Origin: an uncultured Mucilaginibacter sp.
Lineage (GTDB): Bacteria; Bacteroidota; Bacteroidia; Sphingobacteriales; Sphingobacteriaceae
Assembly (NCBI RefSeq): GCF_913773635.1
Contig: NZ_CAJYGQ010000006.1
Location: 434,001-498,000 of the forward strand
Reading direction: 5' to 3'
DNA length: 64,000 nucleotides
Under the pieces are notes generated by a model. That model ran no database searches. It was given only the letters and a program-made list of their open reading frames with translations, and was not told where the DNA came from. Shown in pieces: positions 23,470 through 31,833 of the stretch (position 1 is the stretch's first letter; each line of letters opens with the position of its first letter). The position numbers and the translations under genes were made by a program.

Positions 23470-23940
23470 CTAAGATAAAGCTAACTCCCGCCATTCATCA
23501 GCCGGTTTATCGGCTGCTAACGCTGTTTCTGCTAATTGCCAAAGTTGCAGCTCCTTCTCCAAAAAAGTCATGAGTTTTTGTAAGCCTACGTCATGATAAG
23601 TAAAAACAGAATTTATACCGTTTTCACTTAACCAATTTTCCTGATAACCTTGTGGCGATAAGGGCTGAATGATCACATCTTTATCCCAATCGAGATCGAA
23701 ACCAATAAGAAAACCAGAAACCAGCGGCGCTACGGGCAATCCTCCAGGTTTTTCCGGTGTCGATGTCAGGCGAAAATACGCTGCGGGATAATGTCCACCT
23801 TCAGTTAACATGATCTCGACTTTGGATAACACCAAGCCGTTCAATGCCATTACATTATCCGTGAGCATTAAAATAAATTTGATCCATTGCTGATCGGTTA
23901 CCGAAGGGAAAGGGTTGCGGGTTTTGTGAATACTGGTCAT
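23470..23940 (-). CDS. Hypothetical 156-aa protein
   Basis: A 156-residue protein of unknown family. The N-terminal half is helical (TDQQWIKFILMLTDNVMALNG) and the centre strand-rich with small hydrophobic residues (PVAPLVSGFLIGFDLDWDKD); a C-terminal helix follows. There is no signal peptide. It lies after the terminator of the tra operon (23957-23981), so it is probably expressed separately. Confidence 0.6.
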   Translation of the reverse strand: MTSIHKTRNPFPSVTDQQWIKFILMLTDNVMALNGLVLSKVEIMLTEGGHYPAAYFRLTSTPEKPGGLPVAPLVSGFLIGFDLDWDKDVIIQPLSPQGYQENWLSENGINSVFTYHDVGLQKLMTFLEKELQLWQLAETALAADKPADEWRELALS

Positions 23941-23956
23941 AACTTAATTTGTAAAA

Positions 23957-23981
23957 GGAACGGGTTTTTGAGACCCGTTCC
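23957..23981 (-). terminator. Terminator at the end of the tra operon
   Basis: GGAACGGGT (23957-23965) and ACCCGTTCC (23973-23981) form a 9-bp stem with a 7-nt loop, 10 bp after the last gene of the leftward conjugation operon. The minus strand continues TTTTACAAATT. Confidence 0.75.
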
Positions 23982-23990
23982 CAATTTGAA

Positions 23991-25490
23991 TTAAACGTGA
24001 ACTTTACTCTTTTTCGACTGCTTTTTTCCAGCCGCATCCTCCGCGACGCTGGCTTTGTTATTTAATTTTTCGTTCTTTTTGGCTCCCGGCTCCAACAAAA
24101 CCTCCCGTTTGATCTTTTTCATGTGCTCATCAAAAAGGTCCACGGTTTTGTACTGCGGGTTGGCCGCTACAAAATATTTGGTATTCCCACTTTCAGAGGC
24201 CACGGTGATCTGCTGTGCATTACCTTTCTTCAAGGAACGTAGCAGGTCATTTTTAGCTTCGTTTGACTCAAGCTCTTTAATCCCCTTACCGGCAAGCACC
24301 TTTTCAATATCATAGCCATAATTCTCATGAAAATGTTTTAATTTCTTATTGCCATTTTCAGTAAGATTCTGGTCATCAAGCGTGATCCAAGCCTGATATT
24401 TTTTGCTTTCCAGATTCGTAAGGGTTTTGTGAACCGCCCGGCCTTCCATCAGGTTAAATGCTTCTTTAGCCGTTATGCCACTTCCTTTATTGATATAGAA
24501 AGTTTGGTTAATATTTTTAGCAGGATCGTCCTTATGGGGAATGGTCGCATCGTACCTATTGAAAAAGTACATCTCCTTATTGTCGCCAGCCTTGAAATGC
24601 AGTACATAGTCTACATTTTTCTGGTTGAACTCATGCCGCAGGGCTAACATAAATTCGGGCGTTTTCGCCTCCATTTTCTTATCCAATTCTGCATTCAAGC
24701 TTTCACCAAAGCCAAGGTTCAACAGGCTTTTCTTTAGAAATTCTGCATTCTGTGTATTCATAACTTTATTATTTAAATGAACAATGATTATTTCCGACCT
24801 TCTGTCCGCAAAAGAAGCGGCGAGATAGGGTGCGCCCTCACACAAGGCATCGCCAATTGAGGTTCCGCTAAAATGTTTCACCAATAGATGTTCCCAAACC
24901 TGCACCGCTTGTGGCGGACCGTCAATCACCCCCAGTTTGTCGAGTTGCTTTTCAAGCCGTCGCATTTCCTTTAATTGAAGATCGGCCGGGTTATCACGAT
25001 CATAGAACCAATTACCCGGATGCCGATGCCAATCGACATTACTCATCTGGTTATCGAGCTCGTGGGTATTTATACCATGATAATGGCCATGTTCTATGAT
25101 GGCAGGCAGTGGCAGCCGGTTAAGCTCGGCACGAGTGACCAGACACTCATTCCACATATTATAACGGTCCTGCTCTCTTTCGTAATAAAGAACAGCGAGC
25201 GTCTCATTGCGGGTTATATCCGGCTTGAAACTCCGGTCAACAGCGTCATCAGCAAATGACAACATCGAATTGAACCGTTTGAGTTCGAATGAATTTTTCT
25301 CATAGCCCACCTCATAGTCGAACCATGTGCGTAATTCGTCCTCGTTGATCTTTTCACGGTAGTTGATGGTAAAGATCGGGTCTTCACCCTTCATTATATG
25401 ATCACGTAAGGAGTTGATCAACCCAGAGTCGTTGAACCCTAACTTTTTCAACTGCGTACTCAATTCCATAAATTTTTCATCTGATCCCAT
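23991..25490 (-). CDS. ICE protein of DUF3945-like build, 499 aa
   Basis: A 499-residue cytoplasmic protein at the end of the tra operon. Its C-terminal half has the motif INKGSGITAKEAFNLMEGRAVHK, followed by YQAWITLDDQNLTENGNKKL, which parallels INLLEGRAV in the gene just upstream, so the two share a domain seen in DUF3945-type ICE proteins. The N-terminal half (MELSTQLKKLGFNDSGL, then a helical region) and the second copy of that start around residue 255 (LKKSLLNLGFGESLNAELD) suggest an internal duplication. The tail is lysine-rich. The role in transfer is unknown. It overlaps the upstream gene by 14 bp. Confidence 0.65.
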   Translation of the reverse strand: MGSDEKFMELSTQLKKLGFNDSGLINSLRDHIMKGEDPIFTINYREKINEDELRTWFDYEVGYEKNSFELKRFNSMLSFADDAVDRSFKPDITRNETLAVLYYEREQDRYNMWNECLVTRAELNRLPLPAIIEHGHYHGINTHELDNQMSNVDWHRHPGNWFYDRDNPADLQLKEMRRLEKQLDKLGVIDGPPQAVQVWEHLLVKHFSGTSIGDALCEGAPYLAASFADRRSEIIIVHLNNKVMNTQNAEFLKKSLLNLGFGESLNAELDKKMEAKTPEFMLALRHEFNQKNVDYVLHFKAGDNKEMYFFNRYDATIPHKDDPAKNINQTFYINKGSGITAKEAFNLMEGRAVHKTLTNLESKKYQAWITLDDQNLTENGNKKLKHFHENYGYDIEKVLAGKGIKELESNEAKNDLLRSLKKGNAQQITVASESGNTKYFVAANPQYKTVDLFDEHMKKIKREVLLEPGAKKNEKLNNKASVAEDAAGKKQSKKSKVHV

Positions 25491-26505
25491 GACGTACCTT
25501 CTTTCTAATTTGGGGAACTACGGTCATTTGTTCCTTTGACCGTGCTAACGTTTGTTTAGCCCGTACGTTCAACTCTTCTGCGGTGACGGGCTTTTGGTCT
25601 TTGTCAAATATCTTTAAGTTTCTACCGGCCGGGTCAGCTTGCAGGAAAATGTCCTGGTAATATTGGTCCTGTTTCCAACGGGCGCCAGCCAATTGTCCCA
25701 TTTCCAGATAGCGGGTCAATTCGACTTTATTGGCCGTGATGGCCGGCATCTTTTCCAATAATTCATTAATATCAAACTTGTGGCTGGTATCGTATTGTTG
25801 CAATCCGTCAGGCCCGCTTACCACCCAACGCTGTCGCTCGTTACCCAATGCATCCGTGAAATCTTGCTTTACTGCCCGACCTTCCAGCAGGTTGATGGCC
25901 TGGTTGCCATTCATATCGGGCCATTCCCGCATATCGTAGTTGCCGGTATGTGTTTTAAGCCCATCCTTGTAAAGGCTGCACTCCAATCGTTCTAAGTGAA
26001 AATTACCGTACGGGTCTTTTTCAAACTGCAAACCGAACCTAACAGCTTTGTTATCGTTCATACGCAGCCCCAAAGGCAGGGAAACTTTATGTAATTCAGC
26101 AGGTAGATGGTTTTCCAGTTTACCGGAAAGATAACCGAAGCCGTTATTTTTGAGTTGTGCCGTTAACGCTTGCAGGTTAGCGTTGCGCTTGCGCTCTTTC
26201 TGTCTGCGATAAAGCGGGCCATCCAGTAAACGATCTTTTAACCTGAAAAACAGGCGGGACAACAAATTGGGGTGCTGCATTTTTTCCAGTCTTTTGATCT
26301 GGTTACGCAACAGAACCATAAATGGCTGTTCATCCGGCCGGGCTTTATCTTGTAGCAGGTGCCGGGCTTGCCGTAAGTGATTCAATTCCAGCTGCCGCAT
26401 GGTGCGCTCATCAGCCGCCCCCGATCCTATCACCGGTTCCATTTCTTTTTTCCGGTCTTCCCAGGCTTTGAAAGCCAGCAATACCCGGTTCGGTGCATTT
26501 CTCAT
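25477..26505 (-). CDS. ICE protein of DUF3945-like build, 342 aa
   Basis: A 342-residue protein two bases after traM. The N-terminal 120 residues are helical and basic (AFKAWEDRKKEMEPVIG; RLFFRLKDRLLDGPLYRRQKERKR). The rest contains the module TGNYDMREWPDMNGNQAINL with LEGRAVKQDF and RQRWVVSGPDGLQQYD, shared with the following 499-aa protein. Such proteins occur at the distal end of tra operons in Sphingobacteriaceae ICEs. No catalytic motif is seen. Confidence 0.65.
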   Translation of the reverse strand: MRNAPNRVLLAFKAWEDRKKEMEPVIGSGAADERTMRQLELNHLRQARHLLQDKARPDEQPFMVLLRNQIKRLEKMQHPNLLSRLFFRLKDRLLDGPLYRRQKERKRNANLQALTAQLKNNGFGYLSGKLENHLPAELHKVSLPLGLRMNDNKAVRFGLQFEKDPYGNFHLERLECSLYKDGLKTHTGNYDMREWPDMNGNQAINLLEGRAVKQDFTDALGNERQRWVVSGPDGLQQYDTSHKFDINELLEKMPAITANKVELTRYLEMGQLAGARWKQDQYYQDIFLQADPAGRNLKIFDKDQKPVTAEELNVRAKQTLARSKEQMTVVPQIRKKVRHGIR

Positions 26506-26507
26506 AA

Positions 26508-27530
26508 CTACCGGTTTAGCTTTAACAATAAAGGATATTCGTCGGTCAGTTTGACCTTGATCTTTTTAACCTTCTTGCTGAACAGGTCTTTAGCTGCATT
26601 GATACCACCGGCAGCGGCCTGTGCACCAATCGATTGATCCATGCTCAATATCTGCATACCTTGCAGGGTTTGATCTGCATTTCCTGTGGCAACGCCGCTC
26701 AGCTCTGCCTCGGGAGCAGGGATACCCGGCATACCATCTTCGCTGAAAACGGTCAATTCCACGGGAATGATCTGTTTCCCCAGCCGTATATTCTTGACAA
26801 CGACCAGTAAGCGTTGGTTGATGACCTGGCCTACGCCGAACAATTCCTGTCCTTCCGGCAAAAGCTGCCCCTTGATCGTCGCCGTATCGGTCAGTTTCAA
26901 TTTAACCGTTGCGCCGTCCGCTACTTTTTGTTTACCATCGATAGCGGCAGGTATAGCGCTAAATGGTTTTGCAGGTTGCGCTGGTGTAGTTTTATCCGGC
27001 ACGGCCGCTGCGGGATTTTGGATGGCCTGTATCTTATCGAGCATTTTGTCAAGCTGCTTCAATTCGGGATCGCCTTCCTCATTTTGGCTGCTGGCCTGCC
27101 TCATCATCCGGTTTAGCCGTTTAACCTGGGCCGGTTCGATTTCGTCGGCATCGGAAACCGTACCGGATTGTGGTTCTTTGACCTGCCTGTTCAACTCGGC
27201 CAGTTTGGCCTGTATCTTTGCCGCCTGCTCATCAGCACTGGGCGTGGTATCAGCTGTTACCGCGTCGTCGCGGTTCATCCCGATCGAGCGCAGAAATTCC
27301 GGGCTAATGCCATTCTGACCCGAATCACGTTGCGCTGCCTGATAGACAGCCATTTTATCGGACCGTTCCTTGTTCTTGAATTGGGCGACCGGCAATTCCG
27401 TATCGATCCCTTTATTTTGGACAACTGTTTTATCATTACCTTTTCCACCGCCTAATGCCCAAAAAGCCATGGTTAGGAACGGTATCACCAACAAGGGTAA
27501 TACCAGCAGGAATTTTTTTTGCTTTTCCAT
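26508..27530 (-). CDS. traM: Conjugative transposon protein TraM
   Basis: A 340-residue component of the type IV secretion-like mating apparatus. It has one N-terminal membrane helix (FLLVLPLLVIPFLTMAFWAL), a long disordered Gln/Asp-rich periplasmic linker, and a conserved C-terminal domain (VKLKLTDTATIKGQLLPEGQ, GVGQVINQRLLVVVKNIRLG). The architecture is that of VirB10-type proteins, and the family is Bacteroidetes TraM. It sits in the usual position after traK-traL. No traN-like gene follows, which is unusual. Confidence 0.9.
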   Translation of the reverse strand: MEKQKKFLLVLPLLVIPFLTMAFWALGGGKGNDKTVVQNKGIDTELPVAQFKNKERSDKMAVYQAAQRDSGQNGISPEFLRSIGMNRDDAVTADTTPSADEQAAKIQAKLAELNRQVKEPQSGTVSDADEIEPAQVKRLNRMMRQASSQNEEGDPELKQLDKMLDKIQAIQNPAAAVPDKTTPAQPAKPFSAIPAAIDGKQKVADGATVKLKLTDTATIKGQLLPEGQELFGVGQVINQRLLVVVKNIRLGKQIIPVELTVFSEDGMPGIPAPEAELSGVATGNADQTLQGMQILSMDQSIGAQAAAGGINAAKDLFSKKVKKIKVKLTDEYPLLLKLNR

Positions 27531-27535
27531 TGTAT

Positions 27536-27760
27536 TTATTTTTTAAGGGTTGTAGAATCTTTCCGCAGTTCCCCCGAAGGCCTACCAATGTTGGTGATCG
27601 CCTTATCGACGTACCCCTGCGTATTTAAACCGTAGTACCTGATGCCCATCCAAAGCAGCAGCAGGAACGTTGCGCAGAACAGGACCAGTATGTTCAACTT
27701 TCTGTGCTTTCCCATCCGGTTAAACCAACCGTTGAGTTTATTGACCTGTAAGCGTATCAT
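27536..27760 (-). CDS. traL: TraL-like small membrane protein
   Basis: A 74-residue protein started at MIRLQVNKLNGWFNRMG, which overlaps the traK stop by four bases and is preferred over an ATG 14 codons earlier inside traK. One membrane helix is present (LNILVLFCATFLLLLWMGI) with a short periplasmic tail. Size and place between traK and traM match TraL of Bacteroidetes elements. Confidence 0.7.
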   Translation of the reverse strand: MIRLQVNKLNGWFNRMGKHRKLNILVLFCATFLLLLWMGIRYYGLNTQGYVDKAITNIGRPSGELRKDSTTLKK

Positions 27761-28374
27761 GGTAAATTTATCGTTGTGTCCCGGTTGGCCAGGGTTTGCC
27801 ATTTTTCGATAAGGAAACCGTGCGGATTATTATCTGACCTACCCACATTGCGCAAAAAGCCCTGGGTAACGAGCAACTTGTGGATGGTCGAAGTTGCGCG
27901 GATCAGCTTTTCTTTTGCATAACATTTAAAGTATATGGGATATGTGCTCATATCCAACGATACGCTATCAATTTGTATCTGCTGGCTGATGTTACCCGAG
28001 ATCAGGTTATTATAATAACTCTTTTCTTTCAGCCCGTTATACTGGTTGCTGGCACTTTCGTCGGCGAGGTAAAGCGCTTTGCGGATATTTTCGTCGATGA
28101 CCTTCTCGTCCGGGTCAAGGGTGAAAAAGTAGTGGTGGAACATCCGCACATGGTCACGAGCCTCGACGGGTATATTATCCTTACGGTCGGCAGAAACCGC
28201 TTCCAATACTTTGCCGTTGGCCAGCACATAAACGCGGCTGTCTGCCTTTTGGTAAGCGTTAAAGCCCAGCCATAAGGCGGCGACCGATACCAAAGCACTG
28301 ACGATAATGACCAATGCAACGATGCGCTTATTCTGCTGAAAGGCCGTTTCTATATTTCTGAGATGTGTGAACAT
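27757..28374 (-). CDS. traK: Conjugative transposon protein TraK
   Basis: A 205-residue inner-membrane protein with one helix near the N-terminus (IVALVIIVSALVSVAALWLGF) and a periplasmic domain (VEARDHVRMFHHYFFTLDPD, NISQQIQIDSVSLDMSTYP) of the VirB8 type. The sequence and gene order traJ-traK-traL-traM identify TraK. It belongs to the mating-pair channel. Confidence 0.92.
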   Translation of the reverse strand: MFTHLRNIETAFQQNKRIVALVIIVSALVSVAALWLGFNAYQKADSRVYVLANGKVLEAVSADRKDNIPVEARDHVRMFHHYFFTLDPDEKVIDENIRKALYLADESASNQYNGLKEKSYYNNLISGNISQQIQIDSVSLDMSTYPIYFKCYAKEKLIRATSTIHKLLVTQGFLRNVGRSDNNPHGFLIEKWQTLANRDTTINLP

Positions 28375-28379
28375 GGCAA

Positions 28380-29558
28380 TTATTTTTTAAGGTTTCCATT
28401 CAGTTTTTCAGCCTGGTGGTCATTATTGGCTTTGCCCACTGTGCCATAGCCTTCAGCGAAATGTGCAGGCGCGCTGATGATGTTACCAGCACCTTGGGTT
28501 GCCCTTTCGCTCAACATCTGGCTGAAGTTGGCCGTAGTAAGCCGGGTCACTTTGTTCAACAGGCCATTACCGCCGCCGGGGTGAATGATATAACCGGTTA
28601 CGGCTGGTACGGTGAAATAGCCGATGATGCCGATCAGCAAAAAGATCAGGTATGCTGTATCGGTCGAGCTAAAAAAAGTATCACCTGCATTTTGTACCTG
28701 CTGAATGTCCAGTTTGAGCATATTCTCCTGCACTTTTCCGATGATGCTGCCGAATATATTGGCGACCGGCAACCATAGAAACACATTCAGGTAACGTGCC
28801 AGCCATGAGGTGAGGGTATGCTGAAAACCGTCAAAAACGGATAAGCCGAACACAAATGGCCCGAGAATGGCAAGCACTACCAGGTAAAAAGTACGTATGG
28901 TATTGATACAAAGTGCCGCCGCTTCGAAGACGACCTGTAGTATCTCACTCATCCACTGCTTCACACTATTGCGGAATTTAAAACTGGCCTTATCCATCGC
29001 GAACCTGACATCGTTCCCCAGACCCGACAGCATACCCTCGTTATCACCGGTAGGGTCATCGGGATGCGTGTACTTATACCATTTATCGCGGTCTCCTTCG
29101 CCGTCATCCCCCACATACATCTGCCACGTGTCCGTTTTTTCAATGGCGGCCTGCTTCTGTTCCAATAACCGGGCGATGGCTGTATCTGAATTTTTCACCA
29201 TACTTGCAGTAGCGGTAACTGTGGGTTTCATCACCCCATTGATCAGGCCAATTACCGCCGGAAATAACAGAATGGCCAGGCCAAGTCCGAAAGGCCTTAG
29301 CAAGGGATAAACATCGATGGCTTCGGCGTTGGCAATGTGACGCCAGACACGGGCGGCGATATACCATAGGGCACCAAAGCCCGCGATACCGCGTGCAACC
29401 CCAATGAGCTGACTGCACAGCGGTAACATTTCATTATAAACATTTTCAAGCACACTCTGAAGGCCGTGCATGTCATCGGCAAGGCCACCGGCACGGCTGA
29501 GCAAGGGAATGCTCATGCACGTTATGGTGAGAAAAATGATGATGAATTTCTTTTTCAT
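28380..29558 (-). CDS. traJ: Conjugative transposon protein TraJ
   Basis: A 392-residue polytopic membrane protein, VirB6-like. After a signal-type N-terminus (FIIIFLTITCMSIPLLSRAG) come several helices, including GIAGFGALWYIAARVWRHI and LAILLFPAVIGLING, a soluble central loop, and a second membrane block (TFYLVVLAILGPFVFGLSVF, LIFLLIGIIGYFTVPAVTGY). The motif LARYLNVFLWLPVANIFG is typical of TraJ in these elements. It lies between the TraI-like genes and traK. Confidence 0.92.
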   Translation of the reverse strand: MKKKFIIIFLTITCMSIPLLSRAGGLADDMHGLQSVLENVYNEMLPLCSQLIGVARGIAGFGALWYIAARVWRHIANAEAIDVYPLLRPFGLGLAILLFPAVIGLINGVMKPTVTATASMVKNSDTAIARLLEQKQAAIEKTDTWQMYVGDDGEGDRDKWYKYTHPDDPTGDNEGMLSGLGNDVRFAMDKASFKFRNSVKQWMSEILQVVFEAAALCINTIRTFYLVVLAILGPFVFGLSVFDGFQHTLTSWLARYLNVFLWLPVANIFGSIIGKVQENMLKLDIQQVQNAGDTFFSSTDTAYLIFLLIGIIGYFTVPAVTGYIIHPGGGNGLLNKVTRLTTANFSQMLSERATQGAGNIISAPAHFAEGYGTVGKANNDHQAEKLNGNLKK

Positions 29559-29570
29559 GATGGTTAGCTT

Positions 29571-30215
29571 TTAATTTATACCATAGAGTTGTTTGAGCTT
29601 TTGGGTATCGTTCAGGTCCCGGCTTCTGTTCAAACTCAGCATGACCGCCTTGCGATTGAACCAGCGTAGAAATTGTAGCTGTTCTGTGCTGCTATTAAAA
29701 ATGCGGTCAATGGCCCGCAGGCGGTCGTCATCCGACATGCGAAACTTATTTGGGGTCGTGATGCTGCCGAGGTCATCTACATTATTATTGCTTTGTTTGA
29801 CGACCTGTTCCATTACCACGTCGATATAATTCAATTCCTGTTGGCCGAAGCTGCCGCTTTGGCGGAACAGGTTGCGATACCTTCGGTATTCGCTAAGCAG
29901 GTCCTGCTGTTGCCGGATGATCTGATTGATCCTCGGGTTATTCCTTACAGCGGGACTAACGGCCATCAAACCTGTGAGGTAAATGTTATGCAGATCAAAA
30001 TTGCCCTTAGATAAGTTCGAGATCGTGCCATAACCCTGCTGATATATCTGGTAGCCGGTTTTCATGTCTTTCAGTATCGCTTTGAACTGGGTAAGCTTTT
30101 CAATATTCAGCAGCAATTGCTGCATTTCCTGGCTTTGCGCATTCACTTTCCCGGTGAATAGGGCCAAACTCATCACTATTGTGACCAGCGCTTTCCATTT
30201 AATGTTCGCTTCCAT
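29571..30215 (-). CDS. TraI-like exported conjugation protein, third copy
   Basis: A 214-residue exported helical protein. The N-terminus has a signal peptide ending near GKVNAQ. The body shares with the two upstream genes the series KGNFDLHNIYLTGL, MSDDDRLRAIDRIFN and the ending MLSLNRSRDLNDTQKLKQLYG. Databases often label such proteins TerB-like or TraI, but I see no real link to tellurite resistance. It overlaps the preceding gene by 17 bp in the tra operon, so it is probably a periplasmic part of the transfer channel. Confidence 0.7.
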   Translation of the reverse strand: MEANIKWKALVTIVMSLALFTGKVNAQSQEMQQLLLNIEKLTQFKAILKDMKTGYQIYQQGYGTISNLSKGNFDLHNIYLTGLMAVSPAVRNNPRINQIIRQQQDLLSEYRRYRNLFRQSGSFGQQELNYIDVVMEQVVKQSNNNVDDLGSITTPNKFRMSDDDRLRAIDRIFNSSTEQLQFLRWFNRKAVMLSLNRSRDLNDTQKLKQLYGIN

Positions 30216-30885
30216 AGATCGCTTTTAAGGTGTTCACTTCTTTGCTGCTTTGTTTTCGGTGCAGCACATACAGCCTGACCTGCCCGTTAAAATTTGCGGC
30301 AAAACGGTAATTGTCCTGCATGTTTGCATAAAGGCGGCCTATTTGCCGGAATCGTTGCTCATCACTCATCCCGACCTTGCCATCTTCCAATATGATTTCG
30401 AGGTCATTCAATTGCCCTTCGCAATCCACCAGCAATGCCGCACATACCTTTTTTACATGTGACCTTTCTTCCTGCGTTAGTCCCGGCATCTTTTGTAAGC
30501 CATCGGTATGCTTGAGAATATCCTGTTGCCACCGTAGTATCGCAGCTACCTGCGGGTCATTACTTACCAGGGTATTAACTTTTTGCAGCCGTTGATAATA
30601 ATCACCATGCAGGTCAAATTCCTTACCGAGATACCCGCCGATAGAACCCAGTCCACCTTTGGCGATGTCATAGCCTTTCATCGCATACCCCTTATACATC
30701 CACAATGCTGTGATCTGCTGCAACAGGTATTTGCGCTGGGTGCTTTTCTGCCTGAACCACTCTGCAAAAGTTTGTGCCTGCACGGGTTGTTGCATCATCA
30801 CTAAGCATACCACCGCTAAAACCAGCAGGGTCATATACCGGCGGCATGATTTTCCTACCGTTCTCATCATTTCAATGTATGCCAT
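30199..30885 (-). CDS. TraI-like exported conjugation protein, second copy
   Basis: A 228-residue paralog of its neighbours. A signal peptide is present (LLVLAVVCLVMMQQPVQAQ), then helical segments with KEFDLHGDYYQRLQKVNTL, MSDEQRFRQIGRLYANMQ and the ending RLYVLHRKQSSKEVNTLKAI. It overlaps genes on both sides by 14-17 bp. Its role is presumably structural in the mating apparatus. Confidence 0.7.
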   Translation of the reverse strand: MAYIEMMRTVGKSCRRYMTLLVLAVVCLVMMQQPVQAQTFAEWFRQKSTQRKYLLQQITALWMYKGYAMKGYDIAKGGLGSIGGYLGKEFDLHGDYYQRLQKVNTLVSNDPQVAAILRWQQDILKHTDGLQKMPGLTQEERSHVKKVCAALLVDCEGQLNDLEIILEDGKVGMSDEQRFRQIGRLYANMQDNYRFAANFNGQVRLYVLHRKQSSKEVNTLKAIYGSEH

Positions 30886-31531
30886 AATATTGTTTGATGG
30901 TATTGATCTCGTTGAGGTCCTTACTTCGATGCAGGCTCAGGATCGTATTCTGGTTGTTATATTGTTTCAGGTCACTGTAGTTCTCATCAAGCCGGTCGCC
31001 CGCTTTACAGATCATTTCAAGCCTTTGCTGATCGGTCATCTGTGTTTTACCGGGGTTGATCGCCAGCATTACCTCGTCAAGGTTTTTCGCACTGGCATCC
31101 AGTATGCCCAGATAGACCTTTTGCATTTCCGCCAGTTCTTCGGGGCGGAAGTGTTTATCACCATTAAAAAGTTTCCAGGCTCGTTGATATTCACTTACCA
31201 AAGCGATCTGTTTTAGGGACAAGTCCTTCACCCGCTGATAATAAGCAATGGCAGCCTTCACTTTTTTAAGTTCCTGGTAATACTCGTCATACAATTTCTT
31301 TTGCTTTTCTGACCAGTTAGAGATCTCGTCCAGCCGAAATTTCGACAGGGTGTTTTCCAAAGTTTTTTGAGCGTTCTGCAACCAAATCGTTTTGTTTTGC
31401 ATGCGTTGCACTTGCAGATCGATAGCTTTGATCACTTTTTTAACGACCGTCGTGATGACCTGATATTGGGCATGGGCATGTGTGCCGAAAGCTAACAAGC
31501 CTGCGATCAACCATATTTTCAGTGTTTTCAT
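30872..31531 (-). CDS. traI: TraI-like exported conjugation protein, first copy
   Basis: A 219-residue exported helical protein; signal peptide MKTLKIWLIAGLLAFGTHAHAQ. It has the characters of Bacteroidetes TraI: VVKKVIKAIDLQVQRMQNKT, WLQNAQKTLENTLSK and MTDQQRLEMICKAGDRLDEN, with the terminal series LSLHRSKDLNEINTIKQYYG. It is the best match to TraI of the three paralogs, which appear to be a tandem triplication. It overlaps the lipoprotein gene by four bases. Confidence 0.75.
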   Translation of the reverse strand: MKTLKIWLIAGLLAFGTHAHAQYQVITTVVKKVIKAIDLQVQRMQNKTIWLQNAQKTLENTLSKFRLDEISNWSEKQKKLYDEYYQELKKVKAAIAYYQRVKDLSLKQIALVSEYQRAWKLFNGDKHFRPEELAEMQKVYLGILDASAKNLDEVMLAINPGKTQMTDQQRLEMICKAGDRLDENYSDLKQYNNQNTILSLHRSKDLNEINTIKQYYGIH

Positions 31532-31833
31532 AACTGTTTGCGGTAAATAGTTTGACCAATAATGAGTTTCCCGCCCTTAAATTTAATGACCGGGGTATTT
31601 TCGTTGCCCAGCGGCCAGGTCCGGGTTTTCCAGGCTTTGGAGAGCAATTTGCCGTTCCTTAGCTTTTGATAGCCCGTGCGTCTGGTAACGAAGTTGCCCT
31701 CCACAATAAGCGTATCATCTGCAACGGCGTACTCACCTTCGATATGCGATGTGTAGATACCATCGTTATCCCCCTGATGGTGGCAGGCGGCGATCACTAT
31801 CGCAGCCAAAATGCCTACAACGATCTTTTTCAT
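31528..31833 (-). CDS. Small lipoprotein of the tra operon
   Basis: A 101-residue lipoprotein with signal and lipobox (VGILAAIVIAACHH, Cys17 lipidated). The mature part is strand-rich (DDTLIVEGNFVTRRTGYQ, TPVIKFKGGKLIIGQTIYR). It overlaps the genes on either side by four bases, so it is translated together with traG and traI. Small lipoproteins in such operons often work as VirB7-like stabilisers or entry exclusion factors; neither is shown here. Confidence 0.7.
   Translation of the reverse strand: MKKIVVGILAAIVIAACHHQGDNDGIYTSHIEGEYAVADDTLIVEGNFVTRRTGYQKLRNGKLLSKAWKTRTWPLGNENTPVIKFKGGKLIIGQTIYRKQL

Noticed and set aside
26686..27318. Plus-strand 210-aa frame opposite traM
   Set aside because: Low-complexity shadow of the traM coding strand; traM is supported by family motifs.
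29571..31531. Tellurite resistance (TerB) function
   Set aside because: Exported helical proteins in a tra operon; no TerB metal-binding pattern was seen.
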